From Anabaena azotica FACHB-119 (GTDB taxonomy: Bacteria > Cyanobacteriota > Cyanobacteriia > Cyanobacteriales > Nostocaceae): 64,000 nt of DNA. Each line of letters opens with the position of its first letter. Position 1 is the stretch's first letter. A model generated the notes under the pieces. That model made no database searches, had not been told where the DNA came from, and saw only the letters and a list, made by a program, of their open reading frames with translations. The stretch spans positions 62,001 through 126,000 of the forward strand of contig NZ_JACJSG010000018.1 in assembly GCF_014697625.1 (NCBI RefSeq), written 5' to 3'. Position numbers and translations under genes: made by a program. This document shows positions 43,841-52,719 of the stretch, in pieces.

Positions 43841-45166
43841 TTAAGTATTTTTAGTTAATATTTGATAAACTTTTCCCAAGGCGTTAGTATCCCCAACGTT
43901 CCCTGGAAACAATACTACTGGTAAATCAGGAAATTGTGGGTGGTTAGATGATGTTAGCACCATTGAACAACCAGGTAAAATTTGCCCTAGTAATCGGGCG
44001 GAAGTTAAAGCTAATCCTGTACTTAAGACATCATTGGAAGTAATACCGCCCTTACTGATGAGAAAGCCAATATCATGAGGTAAGTTGCGGACAATATCCA
44101 TCAATAAACTTGACACTTTGATGCCAAAATCTAAGCGAGTTTTTACATCTTTGAAAGTGAGTTCTTGACGGCTAGTGTATACTACTGGTGTTTTCAGAGA
44201 TTGATGTACTTCCTCTACAGTAGCTTTAATTTCAGCTAACAGTATAGTCGCTGCATCTACCTGTTCATCAAGTAACCGTGACACATTAACTTCAATTCCC
44301 ACAGTTCCCTCAAGTTGTAACAGTGCTGCTAATTGCTGTGTCGTCTTTTTGACATGGGAACCAACTATCACTGCGCCTGGTTTACCCTTTCGCACATACT
44401 CAGCCATATTTTCGGCGGCGACTGGTTGGGGAGGTAGGGCAGCCAATGCTGTTAAAATACTGGCAGCACTGCGGAATAAAAAGCGTTTACCTTGGCTAGC
44501 GGCGGCTAAGACATCGACAGCAAACTGGTTGAGATCAGCTTGGGTTTCCCCATCGACTACAGCGCAATGATTATTTGTCAGTTGGAGTAAGCGTTCTAAA
44601 CTTCCCTGACGTATATCATCTAGTAAAAACCTTTCCACCGACTCAGCCGGAATTTTACCTTGAGTTTTTTCTTCCACATACTTAGGTAAGTAGCTGTGAT
44701 GATAGGCGAAAACTGAATCACGAGCAAATTCAGTTTCATGGACTGGGGTGGGTACACCATCGATAATTAGGTAGTGGATGCTGTCGCGGGTGATGCGTCC
44801 CCCCTCAAAAAAAGCAGGAACGAGAAAATGAGCATCAAAGGGGCCGAGTTCTTGAGCGATCGCATCCGTTTCGATGGGATAATGTCCCCGCAAGGTAGAA
44901 TCAGAACGGCTAACTACGAGAAAGTCATCCACACCTTCAGCAGCTAGCGCCACCTTTAAGTTTTGACAGACTTCTTTGGTAACAGATGCGGCTGATTCTG
45001 GAGTTAAAGCTCTGGTATTGGTGAGTATAAAGAAAATCGGCGCATCATCCCGTAACCCTGTGCGTAAAGTTTCCACATCCCAACGCATCAGCAGCAAACA
45101 GCTATGGACTGTTTGAGAACCTGTAGGATCATCATCCAAGACAATTATTTTTGGTTTGTTGCTCAT
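43841..45166 (-). CDS. Four-carbon acid sugar kinase family protein
   Basis: A 441-aa protein of the former DUF1537 family (OtnK/DtnK relatives), which phosphorylate C4 acid sugars such as threonate or erythronate. The N-terminal substrate domain begins KIIVLDDDPTGSQTVH, with the conserved VVSRSDSTLRGHYP. The C-terminal nucleotide-binding domain has GFLISKGGITSNDVL and LPVVLFPGNVGD. No dehydrogenase or aldolase partner is next to it, so its substrate in this organism is unclear. The start is the ATG at 45166. It directly follows the membrane protein gene, overlapping the potential TTG start. Confidence 0.85.
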   Translation of the reverse strand: MSNKPKIIVLDDDPTGSQTVHSCLLLMRWDVETLRTGLRDDAPIFFILTNTRALTPESAASVTKEVCQNLKVALAAEGVDDFLVVSRSDSTLRGHYPIETDAIAQELGPFDAHFLVPAFFEGGRITRDSIHYLIIDGVPTPVHETEFARDSVFAYHHSYLPKYVEEKTQGKIPAESVERFLLDDIRQGSLERLLQLTNNHCAVVDGETQADLNQFAVDVLAAASQGKRFLFRSAASILTALAALPPQPVAAENMAEYVRKGKPGAVIVGSHVKKTTQQLAALLQLEGTVGIEVNVSRLLDEQVDAATILLAEIKATVEEVHQSLKTPVVYTSRQELTFKDVKTRLDFGIKVSSLLMDIVRNLPHDIGFLISKGGITSNDVLSTGLALTSARLLGQILPGCSMVLTSSNHPQFPDLPVVLFPGNVGDTNALGKVYQILTKNT

Positions 45167-45171
45167 TGCAG

Positions 45172-45831
45172 TCAACGGGACGATTGTAATTTTCTTAATT
45201 GTGCTTGTACATCAAGACCAATTTGCCATGCTTGATTAATAATTTGACCATATTCGCTAGCCTGAGTATTTTCTTTCATGGCTTGAATATTGGTTAAATG
45301 ATTGACAAATAGTTCTTGTTGATTAGCAAGCAATTTTTTATTATCCCGCAAAAGTCGCTCTGTTTTCAAAGCTTGGACTAAATCTTCGCGTAACAGTTGC
45401 AGGGCGGTAATAACTTGGTCTCTATCCTCTAGGCTATGATCTAATCCTGAGACTGCCAATTGGTCGTTGACATCCACAGCTACGATTAAGGCATGATATT
45501 GATCAACTGCATCTAAAAGCTTGATCAGGGTTTTGGAGGTGCGGAAACGTTGAGCGAGCGATCGCCCCAGTAACAGCAATGCTGCGACTATAATGAATAA
45601 AATGATACCTAATGGAATAGCTGAACCAATTGTGGGCAGGATGATGAAGGCATAGATTAAGCCCACAATGATGATAGATAATACAAATACCAACGATATT
45701 TCCTGCTGCCAAAATTTTAATCGCTGTTGACGGTTGGCGATACCTGGACGCAGGACTCTATCTGGGGACAACCCTATTAAGCGTCTGAGTTCTCCCTGAC
45801 TAATTTCTAAACCTATCAAGTCTGGCTGCAC
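45172..45831 (-). CDS. Conserved-looking membrane protein with two helices
   Basis: A 219-aa protein. After about 45 cytosolic residues, two hydrophobic segments at about 47-67 (LVFVLSIIIVGLIYAFIIL) and 72-90 (IPLGIILFIIVAALLLLG) are followed by a 120-residue charged helical region (LLREDLVQALKTERLLRDN). No catalytic motif is visible and I do not recognise the family. It ends six bases before the sugar kinase start, so the two are probably co-transcribed. Confidence 0.7.
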   Translation of the reverse strand: MQPDLIGLEISQGELRRLIGLSPDRVLRPGIANRQQRLKFWQQEISLVFVLSIIIVGLIYAFIILPTIGSAIPLGIILFIIVAALLLLGRSLAQRFRTSKTLIKLLDAVDQYHALIVAVDVNDQLAVSGLDHSLEDRDQVITALQLLREDLVQALKTERLLRDNKKLLANQQELFVNHLTNIQAMKENTQASEYGQIINQAWQIGLDVQAQLRKLQSSR

Positions 45832-45911
45832 AACTGAATATTCCTGTGGTCTGGGAGTTGTGCCATTATTTTAATGTGGTTTGGCGATGGTTTTGTGAAA
45901 ATTAGGCAATT

Positions 45912-45962
45912 TTTTTAAACGCAGAGGAATAGGAGGTAAGCGCGGAGGGGCGCGGAGGAGTT
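45912..45962. repeat. Dispersed GCGGAGG repeat, copy 1
   Basis: About 50 bases (TTTTTTAAACGCAGAGGAAT, then AGGAGG, then GCGCGGAGG and CGCGGAGGAG) match 48934-48986 with few changes. The AACGCAGA core is also seen in the tandem repeats near 63650-63840. Confidence 0.75.
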
Positions 45963-46028
45963 TTGAGATTTAAGGAGGGTTTTCAGGTTTTAAGGCGATC
46001 GCTGGCAGTTTAGCAAACCAAAATAGTC

Positions 46029-46148
46029 ATGTGGGTCAAGCAGGGGGAGCAGTGGGAGAATTTACTAATAATTATTGATGAGCAAGAGCCTGTGACGTTT
46101 GAACAGTTGACTGCACAGGCTCCCGATTGGATGGTGTGGATGGGGTAA
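46029..46148 (+). CDS. Possible 39-codon small protein
   Basis: An ATG-started frame reads MWVKQGEQWENLLIII, then DEQEPVTFEQLTAQ, and ends DWMVWMG. The composition looks protein-like (acidic, Trp-rich), but there is no clear ribosome binding site and I know no family. It could be the remnant of a longer gene. Confidence 0.25.
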   Translation: MWVKQGEQWENLLIIIDEQEPVTFEQLTAQAPDWMVWMG

Positions 46149-47015
46149 CTAAAACAATAGTTATTTCACCATGCAGTACTTTTATTACTGCATTCGCTCC
46201 AGCGTGATTATGAATTTACTAGAGATGTTAGATACTTTACATAGTTTTACATTCTTGATTGCGTCGCTATTGTGAGGGATAAAGATATCAAAGTTTCGCA
46301 GTAATACGGCGAGGAAGAACAAAAGAGAGCATGATGAGTGCGATCGCTATGTTCGCCACAAGTATCGTAGTTGAAGCGCCAAATAATGTAAAAAAATAAT
46401 AAGAACATTCTTGTTATGCTTAAACTACCTTGACACGCATCTATCTTAAGATATAAACTTTGCGTAGCCTATTAAATTGATAATTGATGGTTTTCAACAA
46501 GATGGAACTATGCTTTGATGAGTATCATTTTTGTCAGTTAATAGACACAAATTCTTAAATCAAAGAGCATGAGGTTTAATTTATCAGCATAAATTTATTT
46601 ATTGGCAAATGTTTCGCTCCTGTATAACTGCATTAGTTGTATTGCAGATATAGAATGAACTTTTTGCAAAGATACTAAAAATATTAAGACTGGTTTGATT
46701 GTTCCTGCATCAATTGATGTCAAGAAAGTGAAAGTTTTCTATAATCCTCATCAAATATTTATTAACTTTGGGGAATATAGTTTGTTTGTATTTCGTGAAA
46801 GTCTGTTTTTTCAAGAAAGCGTCTGATCTGATTTTTCTGTGCTGTTGATGCTCTGTTTTTGGATAAGACAACAGGAATACGAGTATTATTCGAGCTTTCA
46901 TCACAATAGAAATGATAATTATTCCACATCACTTTTCTATTTAGGAATAGTCAATTCTTCAAAAAATAGTCCATCCTAATTTATTTTGATGTTAAACATC
47001 AAAGGAAATTTCAAT

Positions 47016-48527
47016 ATGTATCGTCGTTTTGTACTAATAGTGTGTGTTTTAACATTGGGTTTGTTAATTAGTAGTTGCAATCCTAGTATAAACATGGGGT
47101 ACTTGCCTTTTCCTAATGGTTATGACTATATGGAAAATTTATCGACTCTAAACAAGGCGACTAAAGAAGGTAATCGCAAGATTATTCGTGAACATGCCTG
47201 GAAGTTATGGGCGGGTATCATGCAACCAATAGGAGAATCAAACTGGCCTGTCTGGTATACCTGGCCAAACACAACGGCAGCTTTTAAAGCTCAATCTGCT
47301 GAAAAAATTCTTGGAGAAACTGACATAACTCAATCACGTTCTGGCGGATCGATAATAGCGAGAAACCGTGATAATGGAGTGAAACCCAGTAAGATGATTT
47401 CCGAAACAGAGCCAAGGAAATACCCTTGTAAGAATAGCGATGGTCAAATAACCATTTGCGTAAACACACCCAATGCTCCAAGTTATGATATTGTTCCTAG
47501 CCAAGTTAAGAAAGAATATCCAACCGTTATTAAGAATGATAAAGACAACAATGAATACATTGTTGATGGTAGCCATTTTCAGTATAACGGTGACATCATG
47601 ATCCCTACTGAGTCACTCAGTCTAGAAGGCATGAATAACATACGCATCAGTCAACTCTACCTTACATCAAAGCTGGATCAACTACATAAAAAGAAATGGC
47701 CTCTAGAAGTGACTCCTCTATTTATCGTTACTAAACATATGTACTGGCCTGTAAAAGCCCAAGGAGTTACCGCTATTCCTGTCTGGAATAATGACTTTCC
47801 CGACGATTATACAGATTATGTTGGTTACGAAACTTGGAATAATTTAGTGGGGGTTGATCCCAGTGGAAAAACAGTAGGAAAAAAGGAGAAAGTTAAGTTC
47901 TTATATAATGTGAAAGATCATGGCAAAGAAAAAGACTTACCAACTAAAGAACAAGATGCTTTAGTGTATGGTTTAGATAGTTTTTACTACCATAAAATTA
48001 CAAAAGAGGACTGGGATTCATTTGATGAAGCCGATAAAGCAATTCTTAATGCCGCAAGCTATTGGGCAAACAATCAGCCAATCGGTATTGGTGATTACTT
48101 AGTTACCATCGCTATGCACATTAATACAAAAGAACTACCAAGCTGGACTTTACAAAGTGTTTGGTGGTCGGACAAGCCTGATCAATTACCTTATGCGGCT
48201 GATCGTCCTGAACTTCCACAGGCCAAAGGCCCTTGGAATCATTACTTGCTTACAGACGCTTACGCAATACCCCCTAACAATAAAGGTGAAGTTGATATTA
48301 CAGTTAATCCATATATTGAAGGAGTCATTCATCCAATTGCTACCAGTTGTCGAAATTGCCATATACGAGCTGGATGGCCAAAAGGTAAAGTCCTCGGCAC
48401 TGCTAGTTATCAAAACCCTGACTGTTCTGATTTGTTAAGCTACCTTACTCCTGAAAGTAAATGCCTAAAGCCACTCACCTTGACTGATTACTTGTGGACT
48501 ATTCCTGATCGAGCGATCTCGAAATAG
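47016..48527 (+). CDS. Lipoprotein with a single CxxCH heme-type motif
   Basis: A 503-aa exported protein. The N-terminus is a lipoprotein signal (MYRRFVLIVCVLTLGLLISS before Cys at about 21, lipobox ISSC). A single CRNCH motif at 445-449 is followed by IRAGWPKG, typical of c-type heme attachment near the C-terminus. The middle is rich in Trp, Tyr and Pro (WPVWYTWPN, PIGIGDYLVTIAMHIN). It is probably an outer or periplasmic membrane-anchored mono-heme protein of unknown function. The ATG at 47016 has AAAGGAAA upstream; the open frame begins ten codons earlier. Confidence 0.75.
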   Translation: MYRRFVLIVCVLTLGLLISSCNPSINMGYLPFPNGYDYMENLSTLNKATKEGNRKIIREHAWKLWAGIMQPIGESNWPVWYTWPNTTAAFKAQSAEKILGETDITQSRSGGSIIARNRDNGVKPSKMISETEPRKYPCKNSDGQITICVNTPNAPSYDIVPSQVKKEYPTVIKNDKDNNEYIVDGSHFQYNGDIMIPTESLSLEGMNNIRISQLYLTSKLDQLHKKKWPLEVTPLFIVTKHMYWPVKAQGVTAIPVWNNDFPDDYTDYVGYETWNNLVGVDPSGKTVGKKEKVKFLYNVKDHGKEKDLPTKEQDALVYGLDSFYYHKITKEDWDSFDEADKAILNAASYWANNQPIGIGDYLVTIAMHINTKELPSWTLQSVWWSDKPDQLPYAADRPELPQAKGPWNHYLLTDAYAIPPNNKGEVDITVNPYIEGVIHPIATSCRNCHIRAGWPKGKVLGTASYQNPDCSDLLSYLTPESKCLKPLTLTDYLWTIPDRAISK

Positions 48528-48565
48528 ACATATCAGTATTAGTATAATCCGCCATCTAAAGCCGT

Positions 48566-48847
48566 TCACAAGCACAACCTTAGTGTTTTGAATGGAAGCT
48601 GAGGCGGATTTTCTTTTTTGGGATATCTGCTTATCAAAGCTGTTACCAAACAAGAACTAAACACCTGCCTTTCTGCGGTAGTCGCTACTAAAGCTTTAAT
48701 TTGATTATTGAGTAAAACGAGTAAACGCGATCGCCTTTCGATTAATTCTTCTATTGCTTCCCATTGTCCAGGGCGAAAATTAGATGTTGTATTATCTAAT
48801 GTCTGACGTAATAGCAATAGTGCTTTTTCTTTATTTGGAGTTACCAT
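48566..48847 (-). pseudogene. RecQ-type DNA helicase relic with internal deletion
   Basis: The first 48 residues (KALLLLRQTLDNTTSNFRPG, then QWEAIEELIERRSRLLV) are the N-terminus of a RecQ-like DEAD helicase, stopping just before Walker A. The frame continues directly with LLNNQIKALVATTA, which resembles the helicase motif V region (KALVATTALGMG in intact proteins), before degenerating. So roughly 250 or more codons are missing from the middle and the rest is lost. It is not functional as a helicase. Confidence 0.65.
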
Positions 48848-48933
48848 ATATACACTGTGATTAGTTATTCTTGTTTTAGCATCAAAAATAACTAGTGTCG
48901 GTAATTCTGAAGAAAAAGCTGTATAAATTTGGC

Positions 48934-48986
48934 TTTTTTTTTAAACGCAGAGGAATGGGAGGAAAGCGCGGAGGGACGCGGAGGAG
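48934..48986. repeat. Dispersed GCGGAGG repeat, copy 2
   Basis: Matches 45912-45962 (TTTTTTAAACGCAGAGGAAT, GGGAGGAAAGCGCGGAGG). The two copies bracket the lipoprotein gene in the same orientation. Confidence 0.75.
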
Positions 48987-49037
48987 TTTCGAGAGTTATT
49001 GGTGAGTTTAGGAGAGGAATTTTTAGGGTTTATAGCA

Positions 49038-49149
49038 CAATACGGTTCAGATAAGAATAATTAACCGCCGATAAACGCCGATAAACGCCGATTAGTTTAG
49101 ATATTTAGTCAATGTTTCTGCCCAATTTAGCCTTAACTGAACCGTATTG
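49038..49149. mobile_element. 112-bp MITE with terminal inverted repeats and 10-bp target duplication
   Basis: CAATACGGTTCAG at 49038-49050 is exactly inverted as CTGAACCGTATTG at 49137-49149; TAAG and other bases extend the match inward. GTTTATAGCA directly abuts both ends (49028-49037 and 49150-49159), an exact 10-bp direct repeat as made by transposition. The interior includes three tandem CCGATAAACG units and is non-coding. A parent transposase gene is not in the window. A 10-bp duplication would suit an IS4-type enzyme (inference). Confidence 0.85.
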
Positions 49150-49248
49150 GTTTATAGCAGTCGCCATAGATTAGAACATAAATAAATCACAAATTTCCTA
49201 GCAGCTAGCCTTTGAGGCTGTCCCCTGTCCCCTATCCCCTATTCCCTA

Positions 49249-50796
49249 CTATGATGACCAATTGATGATGGCTTGGGTTAGTCCATCTAGGGTGTATTCT
49301 TCGGCTTCTACATCTACTCGGCCGAATAAGGTTTGACAAGTTTTTGAGGTTTGGGGGCCGATGGAAGCAATACATACTCCCTCTAAAATATTGGTGATAT
49401 TGTTAGGAAATATTTGCTCTACAAGTTGGTAGAAAAATTGCCCGGTTTTAGAACTGGCAAAGGTAATTACATCTATTGTGCGGTTTTTTAATGCTAGTTC
49501 TGCTGCTGGGGGGATACTAGTAGGACAGCAAGATTGATAAGCTGCAACTTCTATGACTTCTGCACCTTTGGCGGATAATTCTTTAACTAAGATTTCTCTT
49601 CCGCCACTTTCTACTCTGGGGAATAATATCTTTTTTCCTTGCAGTGTTTCGGGGAAGTTTTCTACTAAGGAGTCAGCTACAAAGTTAGGGGGAATAAAGT
49701 CAGGTTGCAGTCCCCTTTGTTTGAGGCTTTGGGAGGTTTTTTCACCAACGACGGCGATTTTTACTCCCGCTAAAGCACGAGTATCTTTACCTTGGCTATT
49801 GAGTCTGTCAAAAAAGTAGTCTACGCCGTTGGTGGAGGTGAGAATTAACCAGTTGAAGTTGGATAAATTTGCGATCGCCTGATCTAATTCCTCCCAACTA
49901 GAGGGTGGGCCTATTTCTAACGCTGGCATTTCAATTACTGTAGCGCCAAATGCAGCTAGGCGATCGCTAAATTGGCTCGATTGACCAGAGGAACGGGTGA
50001 CTAAGATGGTTTTCCCAGTAAGAGGTAGATTACTAGACATAGGTGTGGTTGAGTTCTCTAAAGATATTTTCTCAGGTTGTAGGTAATTGCGTAGCCCAAC
50101 AACTTCACCAATGACGATAACTACTGGGGAAAGGGATAAACCAGCCGTTTGTGCTAATATATTGCCTAATTGACCAGTCCAGATTTGTTGACTGGGGGTT
50201 CCTGCCCAACGAATAATGGCTATGGGTGTGAGGTGCGATCGCCCTCTTCGCAAAAGTTGATGTACAATATCCGCTAGGTTCTTTCCGCCCATCAATATTA
50301 TTAGTGTGTCTAATCTTGACAGTGCTTCCCAATCTAAAACCTCAACTTCATGGGCTGTCAAGACTGCAAAACAGCGACTCATCACGGGATCTGTGATGGG
50401 TATTCCTGCTAATAAAGGTGCAGCTGTGGCTGAGGAAATTCCCGGTACTACCTCAAACTCACAACCTGCGGCTTTCAAAGCCTCAATTTCCGAGGTACAG
50501 CGCCCAAAAATAAAGGGGTCGCCTGATTTTAACCTGACGACTAGCTGACCTTGTTGGCAGAATTTCACTAATAAATTATTGATGTCGGCTTGGGGTGTGC
50601 TGGGTTTACCGCCCCGTTTACCTACATCTACTTTGAGACAATCAGATGATACACACCCTAACAATTGCTCATCTACTAGGGCATCATAAACCAACACTTG
50701 AGCCACAGCCAAGAGATGATAAGCTTTCACTGTCAGGTATGCGACATCTCCCGGCCCTGCGCCGACAAGGTAGACTTTACCCTGTTGTTCAGTCAT
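49249..50796 (-). CDS. cobA-hemD: Uroporphyrinogen-III C-methyltransferase fused to uroporphyrinogen-III synthase (CobA-HemD)
   Basis: A 515-aa bifunctional tetrapyrrole enzyme. Residues 1-245 are SUMT: GKVYLVGAGPGDVAYLTVKA, then VVRLKSGDPFIFGR and VVPGISSATAAPLLAGIP. This part methylates uroporphyrinogen III towards siroheme and cobalamin. After a linker, residues about 265-515 are HemD (LTGKTILVTRSSGQSSQFSD, LTSTNGVDYFF, ITFASSKTGQFF), which closes hydroxymethylbilane to uroporphyrinogen III. The fusion is known in several bacterial groups. It stands alone in this window. Confidence 0.92.
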   Translation of the reverse strand: MTEQQGKVYLVGAGPGDVAYLTVKAYHLLAVAQVLVYDALVDEQLLGCVSSDCLKVDVGKRGGKPSTPQADINNLLVKFCQQGQLVVRLKSGDPFIFGRCTSEIEALKAAGCEFEVVPGISSATAAPLLAGIPITDPVMSRCFAVLTAHEVEVLDWEALSRLDTLIILMGGKNLADIVHQLLRRGRSHLTPIAIIRWAGTPSQQIWTGQLGNILAQTAGLSLSPVVIVIGEVVGLRNYLQPEKISLENSTTPMSSNLPLTGKTILVTRSSGQSSQFSDRLAAFGATVIEMPALEIGPPSSWEELDQAIANLSNFNWLILTSTNGVDYFFDRLNSQGKDTRALAGVKIAVVGEKTSQSLKQRGLQPDFIPPNFVADSLVENFPETLQGKKILFPRVESGGREILVKELSAKGAEVIEVAAYQSCCPTSIPPAAELALKNRTIDVITFASSKTGQFFYQLVEQIFPNNITNILEGVCIASIGPQTSKTCQTLFGRVDVEAEEYTLDGLTQAIINWSS

Positions 50797-50844
50797 GATT
50801 TGAGAATTGTGCGATCGCTTGCTTGTATGAGTATCAGTTTACTT

Positions 50845-51705
50845 CTAATTACGTCTGGCAACACACATCAAAGATAAGGCTGCTTCTGAAGAATGAGGAT
50901 TAATTCCAGATAACCATTGAGCGTAACGATACTTCATATGTGCTTGTCCATAATTGCCTTGTAGCACTTCTGCTCCCACTGTATGATTGTGCGGATAGAC
51001 GTTGACTGTAAAGCCCAGGGGTTCTAATATTTGGTAATAAAATTGTCTTGTCATACCATCACTAGGTTTGTGATGAGTTTCACTCTTCAGCATAGCATCA
51101 TGTTCCTTCTGGGACATAAACTTGCCAAAGCTCAACAATCTATATATTGGCACACGGATTTTGTACAATAGCATAGCCAAACCTTTCCAGTTCCAAGCCG
51201 TTTGCTGTGGATCATGGTCAGTAATAAGTAATCCACCTGGACGAACCAAACGCGCAGCTTCTGCTAAAACTTTGCCCATATTTTCGCAATGATGTAATGT
51301 TGCATTAACTGCAACAATATCCGCAAACCCATCAATAAATGGTAAATTGTGAGCATCTGCCAAAATGGGTGTATAACCAATTGTTTGCGCCATTTTTAAA
51401 GAATTACACGACACATCGACACCAATTAACAATCTTGGGGAACCGCCCAAAGTCGCGTATAAATTTCCGGGGCCACAGCCTATATCTACTACAATTTTGT
51501 CATCCCAACTACCGCTTGCTGATTGCCAACATTCTTGAAATGCTTTATCTCGATGGCAGGCTGCAAAGTAACCTTTTGCCCATTCAGTATTATCGTAATA
51601 AAATATGTTTGCTTTTATTGCTGGACTCAAATTATCAATTTGGCAAATAGGCATATCTCCAGTTTGCCAATTAACATTAGCATTTTGAGAAATGTATCGA
51701 TGCAA
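50845..51705 (-). CDS. Class I SAM-dependent methyltransferase
   Basis: A 286-aa methyltransferase. Motif I is VVDIGCGPGNLYATLG, motif II ends in GVDVSCNS, and the post-motif LADAHNLPFIDGFADIVAVN and LVRPGGLLITDHDP are typical of the UbiE/Methyltransf_11 type. Substrate is unknown. It is on the same strand as the WecG-type and Wzc-like genes upstream, so it may modify the surface glycan, although a repeat-filled gap of 116 bases intervenes. Confidence 0.82.
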   Translation of the reverse strand: MHRYISQNANVNWQTGDMPICQIDNLSPAIKANIFYYDNTEWAKGYFAACHRDKAFQECWQSASGSWDDKIVVDIGCGPGNLYATLGGSPRLLIGVDVSCNSLKMAQTIGYTPILADAHNLPFIDGFADIVAVNATLHHCENMGKVLAEAARLVRPGGLLITDHDPQQTAWNWKGLAMLLYKIRVPIYRLLSFGKFMSQKEHDAMLKSETHHKPSDGMTRQFYYQILEPLGFTVNVYPHNHTVGAEVLQGNYGQAHMKYRYAQWLSGINPHSSEAALSLMCVARRN

Positions 51706-51739
51706 TGATCAAAATGTATGGATATTCATAGCGAGGGGT

Positions 51740-51790
51740 TTAATACTTTTGACTTTTGACTTTTGACTTTTGACTTTTGACTTTTGACTT
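51740..51790. repeat. TTTTGAC heptamer tract
   Basis: About six TTTTGAC units in tandem between the methyltransferase and the WecG-type gene. Confidence 0.85.
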
Positions 51791-51821
51791 CCCCCTTGTG
51801 AAGAGCTGCTATCTTGCTATA

Positions 51822-52661
51822 TTAGTTTTTTCTCACTAAAGCTAAACTCAGTAATTGCTTGAAAACTAGCCAAATAAAAACCGGAATAGTTTTGCTATAT
51901 CGATTTAATAATCTTACAGGCTCTTGAATCAAACGATATAACCATTCACCGCCTAAATGACGTATCAAATAGGGCGCTCGTTTTTGAGTTTCTGCAAAGA
52001 CAGGAAAAGCTCCACCCAAACCAATCATTACAGCCTTAATTTGGTTTTTGTGTTGGTTCATCCAGTACTCTTGCTTCGGACATCCCAAAGACACAAAAAC
52101 TATTCCTGCTCCACTATCATGAATTTTTTTAATAATAGCCTCATCCTCTATATCTGTAAGAGGACGAAATGGTAAAGGTTCCATTCCAGCTATTTTTATA
52201 TGGGGAAATAAGTATTCTAACTTCTTTCTCATGTTCTCTAAAATTACTATTTCCGAACCCAAGAAAAAAATTTTAATGTCTCTGAGTGGAGCTAATTTGC
52301 ATACAGATAAAAGAATGTCCAGACCTGCAACACGGTTTTGAGTCCGCATCCCCATCAGTCTTAACATCCAAACTAATGGCATCCCATCAGGCGTAACAAT
52401 ATCAGCATTTCTTAAAATAGCCGAAAATTCTGGATGCCAATGAGCTTCTATAAGCATATGACTGTTAGCTACACAAACAACTTTGCTAACTTTGCTCATA
52501 GCCCATTCTAAGATAATATTTATTTGTACTTCAAAGGGCAATGCAGTAACAGGAGAACCGACTATATTAATTTTAGCAATATTTGCAGAAGATTCAGAAG
52601 ATTTCAGTTTTAAAGATGGACTGAAGTATTCAAGTTGAATTTGATGATTTGGATTTAGCAT
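51822..52661 (-). CDS. WecG/TagA/CpsF family glycosyltransferase
   Basis: A 279-aa transferase of the GT26 family. It adds a sugar (typically N-acetylmannosamine or its acid) to a lipid-linked primer. The family motif is visible as VCVANSHMLIEAH, IVTPDGMPLVWMLR and GIVFVSLGCPKQEYWM, then GGAFPVFAETQKRAPYLIR. The start is the ATG at 52661 (AGGA upstream); the frame continues upstream into the Wzc-like gene. It is probably in one operon with that gene for polysaccharide assembly. Confidence 0.88.
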   Translation of the reverse strand: MLNPNHQIQLEYFSPSLKLKSSESSANIAKINIVGSPVTALPFEVQINIILEWAMSKVSKVVCVANSHMLIEAHWHPEFSAILRNADIVTPDGMPLVWMLRLMGMRTQNRVAGLDILLSVCKLAPLRDIKIFFLGSEIVILENMRKKLEYLFPHIKIAGMEPLPFRPLTDIEDEAIIKKIHDSGAGIVFVSLGCPKQEYWMNQHKNQIKAVMIGLGGAFPVFAETQKRAPYLIRHLGGEWLYRLIQEPVRLLNRYSKTIPVFIWLVFKQLLSLALVRKN

Positions 52662-52719
52662 ATTTTCCTGATATTTTTGTGCTAAATAATAAAATAGACA
52701 GAATATATAACTGCTATTT

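Larger units (their letters stand above)
45832..46985. other. Long gap with a dispersed repeat
   Basis: This gap of 1.15 kb carries an AAACGCAGAGGAA...GCGCGGAGG repeat at 45912-45962 that recurs at 48934-48986. It also holds a 39-codon frame (listed separately) and AT-rich DNA before the lipoprotein gene. A minus-strand frame near 46710-46904 has no features that support it. Confidence 0.5.
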
